From UBA11524 sp963642705 (lineage in GTDB: Bacteria; Bacillota; Clostridia; Christensenellales; Aristaeellaceae): a stretch of DNA of 6,668 nt. The notes under the pieces were generated by a model. That model saw nothing but the letters and a program-made list of their open reading frames with translations. It was not told the origin of the DNA and ran no database searches. The position numbers and the translations under genes were made by a program. Positions within the stretch are counted from its first letter, which is position 1. Each line of letters begins with the position of its first letter. Positions 5,092 through 6,668 of the stretch are shown here, in pieces. The DNA is taken from NCBI GenBank assembly GCA_963642705.1, contig CAVIHU010000063.1, positions 1-6,668 on the forward strand, read 5' to 3'.

Positions 5092-6336
5092 CTACGAAAG
5101 CACTTCGTCCATAGTAAGTGTCTTGTCTCCACGCTGGACGCTGATTTTGGCGTTCGGGCAGGCCGAGCGGAACCGCTCCACAATGACGGTAGCGTAGCGT
5201 GGGTCAAGCTCCATGGTATAGCAGATGCGGTCTGTCTGCTCACAGGCCATGAGGGTACTGCCCGAACCGCCGAAGGTATCCAGCACGATAGCATTGGGTG
5301 CGGAACTGTTCTTAATGGGATACGCCAGAAGCGGCAGCGGCTTCATGGTCGGGTGCAGCTTGCTCTGGGTGGGTCGGTCATATTTCCAGACGGTGGTCTG
5401 CTTGCGGTCGGAGAACCATTTGTGCTTGCCGTTGGGCAGCCAGCCGTACAGCACCGGCTCATGCTGCCATTGATAAGGGCTGCGCCCCAGCACCATGGTG
5501 TTCTTCACCCAGATGCACACGCCGGAGATATGGAAGCCCGCTTCCTTGAACGCCCTGCGGAAGTTCAGCCCTTCGGTGTCAGCGTGGAAGATATAGGCGG
5601 ACGCGCCTTCGGCCAGATGCGGCACGATGGCACGAAACGCCGATAGAAGGAAGTCGTAGAACTTCCCATCCTCCATATCGTCGTTCTGGATGGTGAGCGC
5701 ATCTTTGGTACGGCCAACGATGGACACGTTATACGGCGGGTCGGTAACAACCAAGTTGGCTTTGTTCCCGTTCATGAGAAGGGCGAGGTTTTCCGGCAGT
5801 GTGGAGTCGCCGCACACCATGCGATGGCGGCCCAGCGTCCAGACGTCGCCCTCCTGTACGAAGGGCTGCAGCTCGTCCGCGTCAATGTCGCAGTTATCGT
5901 CCTTCACATCCTTGTCATGGACCTTGGAGAACAGGTCGTCCACCTCGGCAGCGTCAAAGCCGGTCGCGCCCAGATCATACCCGGAAAGCTGAAGGTCGGA
6001 AAGCAGGTCTGCCAGCGCCTTGGGTTCCCATTCGCCGACCGCTTTGTTGAGGGCAATGTTCAGCGCCTTCTCGTCCTGCGGGTTTTCGATATGAACCACC
6101 ACACAGTCGATTTCCTTTACGCCCTCCGCGACCAGCACCTTATACCGCTGGTGACCGCCCACAATATTGCCGGTGACTTCATTCCAGATTACAGGGTCGA
6201 CATAACCGTAGGTAGTCATGCTGCGCTTGATCTTCTCGTAGGCTGGGTCGCCCGGCTTCAGGTCTTTGCGCGGGTTGTACTTTGCCGGTTTCAGCTTTTC
6301 GACCGGCACCTTTTGCAGCTTCATATCTGTGTTCAT
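5092..6336 (-). CDS. ParB-like domain fused to DNA adenine methyltransferase
   Basis: A 414-residue two-domain protein common in phages and mobile elements of Firmicutes. Residues 1 to about 100 are a ParB/Srx-like domain with VPVEKLKPAKYNPR and the motif GGHQR (60-64). Residues from about 160 on form an N6/N4 methyltransferase: GDVWTLGRHRMVCGDS leads into DPPY (199-202, catalytic motif IV), then HPTMKPL (328-334, motif X) and FGGSGS (355-360, the S-adenosylmethionine site, motif I). Motif IV before motif I is the beta-class order, and DPPY rather than SPPY favours N6-adenine. The likely role is methylation of phage DNA against host restriction or to mark it for regulation; no partner nuclease of a restriction system is nearby except the terminase-linked HNH. 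The ATG at 6336 has AAAGGAG six bases upstream. It is the first gene after an AT-rich control region. Confidence 0.93.
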   Translation of the reverse strand: MNTDMKLQKVPVEKLKPAKYNPRKDLKPGDPAYEKIKRSMTTYGYVDPVIWNEVTGNIVGGHQRYKVLVAEGVKEIDCVVVHIENPQDEKALNIALNKAVGEWEPKALADLLSDLQLSGYDLGATGFDAAEVDDLFSKVHDKDVKDDNCDIDADELQPFVQEGDVWTLGRHRMVCGDSTLPENLALLMNGNKANLVVTDPPYNVSIVGRTKDALTIQNDDMEDGKFYDFLLSAFRAIVPHLAEGASAYIFHADTEGLNFRRAFKEAGFHISGVCIWVKNTMVLGRSPYQWQHEPVLYGWLPNGKHKWFSDRKQTTVWKYDRPTQSKLHPTMKPLPLLAYPIKNSSAPNAIVLDTFGGSGSTLMACEQTDRICYTMELDPRYATVIVERFRSACPNAKISVQRGDKTLTMDEVLS

Positions 6337-6384
6337 GTATTCTCCTTTGGCAGCATCGTTTCTGTAATTGTGAACAGAACAAGC

Positions 6385-6398
6385 AGGGATCTTTCCCT
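6385..6398. repeat. Small inverted repeat AGGGA/TCCCT
   Basis: Arms AGGGA and TCCCT are separated by TCTT. The right arm lies inside the first TTCCCTTA copy, so it adds an inverted half-site to the repeat cluster upstream of the methyltransferase gene. It is short and could be chance on its own. Confidence 0.35.
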
Positions 6399-6443
6399 TA
6401 CTTAGCTGGTGATTCCCTTATTTTATGGCATAATTTAAGGGAA
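6393..6443. repeat. Three TTCCCTTA sites (two direct, one inverted)
   Basis: TTCCCTTA occurs at 6393-6400 and 6413-6420, exactly 20 bases (about two helical turns) apart, and in inverted form as TAAGGGAA at 6436-6443. The spacing puts the direct copies on the same face of the helix, as expected for a cooperatively bound regulator. They sit 57-107 bases upstream of the methyltransferase start in a 35% GC stretch (counted over 6361-6460). The binding protein is unknown. Confidence 0.55.
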
Positions 6444-6444
6444 T
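6412..6444. promoter_or_regulatory. 33-bp nested dyad, candidate operator
   Basis: Outer arms ATTCCCTTA (6412-6420) and TAAGGGAAT (6436-6444) are perfect complements. An inner perfect dyad TTATG, G, CATAA (6423-6433) has the same centre at 6428. Only the two T-T positions between the layers fail to pair, so 28 of 32 symmetric positions match. A plus-strand extended -10-like TGGCATAAT (6426-6434) overlaps the centre, with only a poor -35. The exact coaxial symmetry suggests a homodimer or tetramer binding site controlling the methyltransferase or a divergent transcript; that role is inference. Confidence 0.6.
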
Positions 6445-6463
6445 AGATTTTGAGTATTGTCAG

Positions 6464-6491
6464 AGACCGTCCTTCGGGGCGGTCTTTTTTT
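6464..6491 (+). terminator. Strong plus-strand intrinsic terminator
   Basis: Arms AGACCGTCC (6464-6472) and GGGCGGTCT (6477-6485) pair over 9 bp with one T-G wobble around a very stable TTCG tetraloop, followed by seven T. The minus strand has no T-run after the hairpin, so it acts only on rightward transcription. No rightward gene is visible anywhere in the window, so its source transcript is unexplained. Confidence 0.8.
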
Positions 6492-6668
6492 GTTTTGGGC
6501 GCGGATACCCCCACCCCGGAATTTTGCGAAAATTCACGCGAGAGGGGGCCGCGGTCTCCAGCGGTCACAGCCCAAGGATTTGAGTCCCCCTTGGGGGCAC
6601 AGCAGAACGCGGCGGCGCGGGGCGGGCTTTCGCCGGGGCGTACTGTGCCGGGCGGCGCGGTAGACGGG
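6492..6668. other. GC-rich block with repeats, no convincing gene
   Basis: GC is very high toward the right edge (49 of 60 bases in 6601-6660). It holds CCCAAGG (6571-6577) paired with CCTTGGG (6589-6595), direct repeats of GCGGTC (6551 and 6561, ten bases apart), and GGCGGCGCGG twice (6611 and 6651, forty bases apart). Minus-strand frames stay open to the edge, but the reading passes through the opposite-strand terminator hairpin into AT-rich sequence without a start or known motif, so I regard it as chance. It could be a packaging (cos or pac) region or the end of an upstream gene. Confidence 0.4.
6519..6535. repeat. 17-bp perfect inverted repeat
   Basis: GAATTTT, GCG, AAAATTC is a perfect dyad with 7-bp arms, an AT-rich island inside GC-rich surroundings, next to a CCCCCACCCC run (6508-6517). 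It lacks a T-run, so it is not an intrinsic terminator. A protein-binding site is possible; nothing in the sequence identifies the protein. Confidence 0.5.

Noticed and set aside
5092..6336. Complete restriction-modification system
   Set aside because: Only a methyltransferase is present. The HNH protein is terminase-associated by motif and position, so there is no support for a cognate restriction enzyme.
5824..6405. Plus-strand frame of 193 codons ending shortly before the plus-strand terminator
   Set aside because: Its position made it a candidate source for the terminator, but it is fully antisense to the methyltransferase, has no convincing ribosome site and looks like a shadow translation.
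6571..6598. tRNA-like T-arm, from ACTCAAATCC on the minus strand
   Set aside because: The flanking stem does not have the 5-bp stem and 7-base loop geometry, and no acceptor, D or anticodon arm is found.
6457..6663. Plus-strand frame of 68 codons starting at TTG
   Set aside because: It begins inside the terminator hairpin region, is arginine/proline-rich as expected for GC-rich non-coding DNA, and has no ribosome site.
6398..6667. Minus-strand frame open for 89 codons from the right edge
   Set aside because: It might be the end of an upstream gene, but it reads through the opposite-strand terminator and the nested dyad into AT-rich sequence with no familiar motif; more sequence to the right would decide.

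Overview
The window is the DNA-packaging end of a tailed-phage genome, most likely a prophage in a Gram-positive (Firmicutes/Clostridia-like) host. The evidence is the gene content (P27-family small terminase, Terminase_1-type large terminase, HNH nuclease, HK97-type portal, ParB/methyltransferase fusion), strong GGAGG-type ribosome binding sites, and tight or overlapping genes all on one strand. The host assignment is inference; a gut Clostridia with moderate-to-high GC would fit the codon use. No integrase, repressor, head or tail gene is in view, so integration is not shown directly.

All eight genes read leftward (minus strand). In transcription order from the right: a GC-rich, apparently non-coding block (6492-6668); an AT-rich control region with a 33-bp dyad, repeated TTCCCTTA sites and a plus-strand terminator hairpin (6385-6491); a ParB-domain/adenine methyltransferase fusion (6336-5092); toxin-antitoxin pair 2 (5003-4423); terminase small subunit (4347-3853); terminase large subunit (3860-2307); HNH endonuclease (2298-1972); toxin-antitoxin pair 1 (1900-1318); and the portal protein (1246 to the left edge, cut by the window).

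The packaging genes form the usual set: TerS recognises the phage DNA, TerL cuts and pumps it, HNH assists terminase cleavage, and the portal is the channel into the prohead. The methyltransferase probably marks phage DNA against restriction.

The unusual part is the pair of type II toxin-antitoxin modules (Phd/YefM antitoxin plus RelE/ParE toxin) set between packaging genes. Each has its own promoter directly upstream and its own intrinsic terminator directly downstream, as in phage 'moron' cassettes. The two cassettes share short sequences at both ends: AGGAGCTGA plus a near-identical 21-nt block at the antitoxin start, and a TAATCAAC stop plus hairpin and about 25 nt at the 3' end. This suggests a common origin or exchange. 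Because terminators now sit inside the late operon, TerS and the portal gene must be reached by read-through or antitermination.
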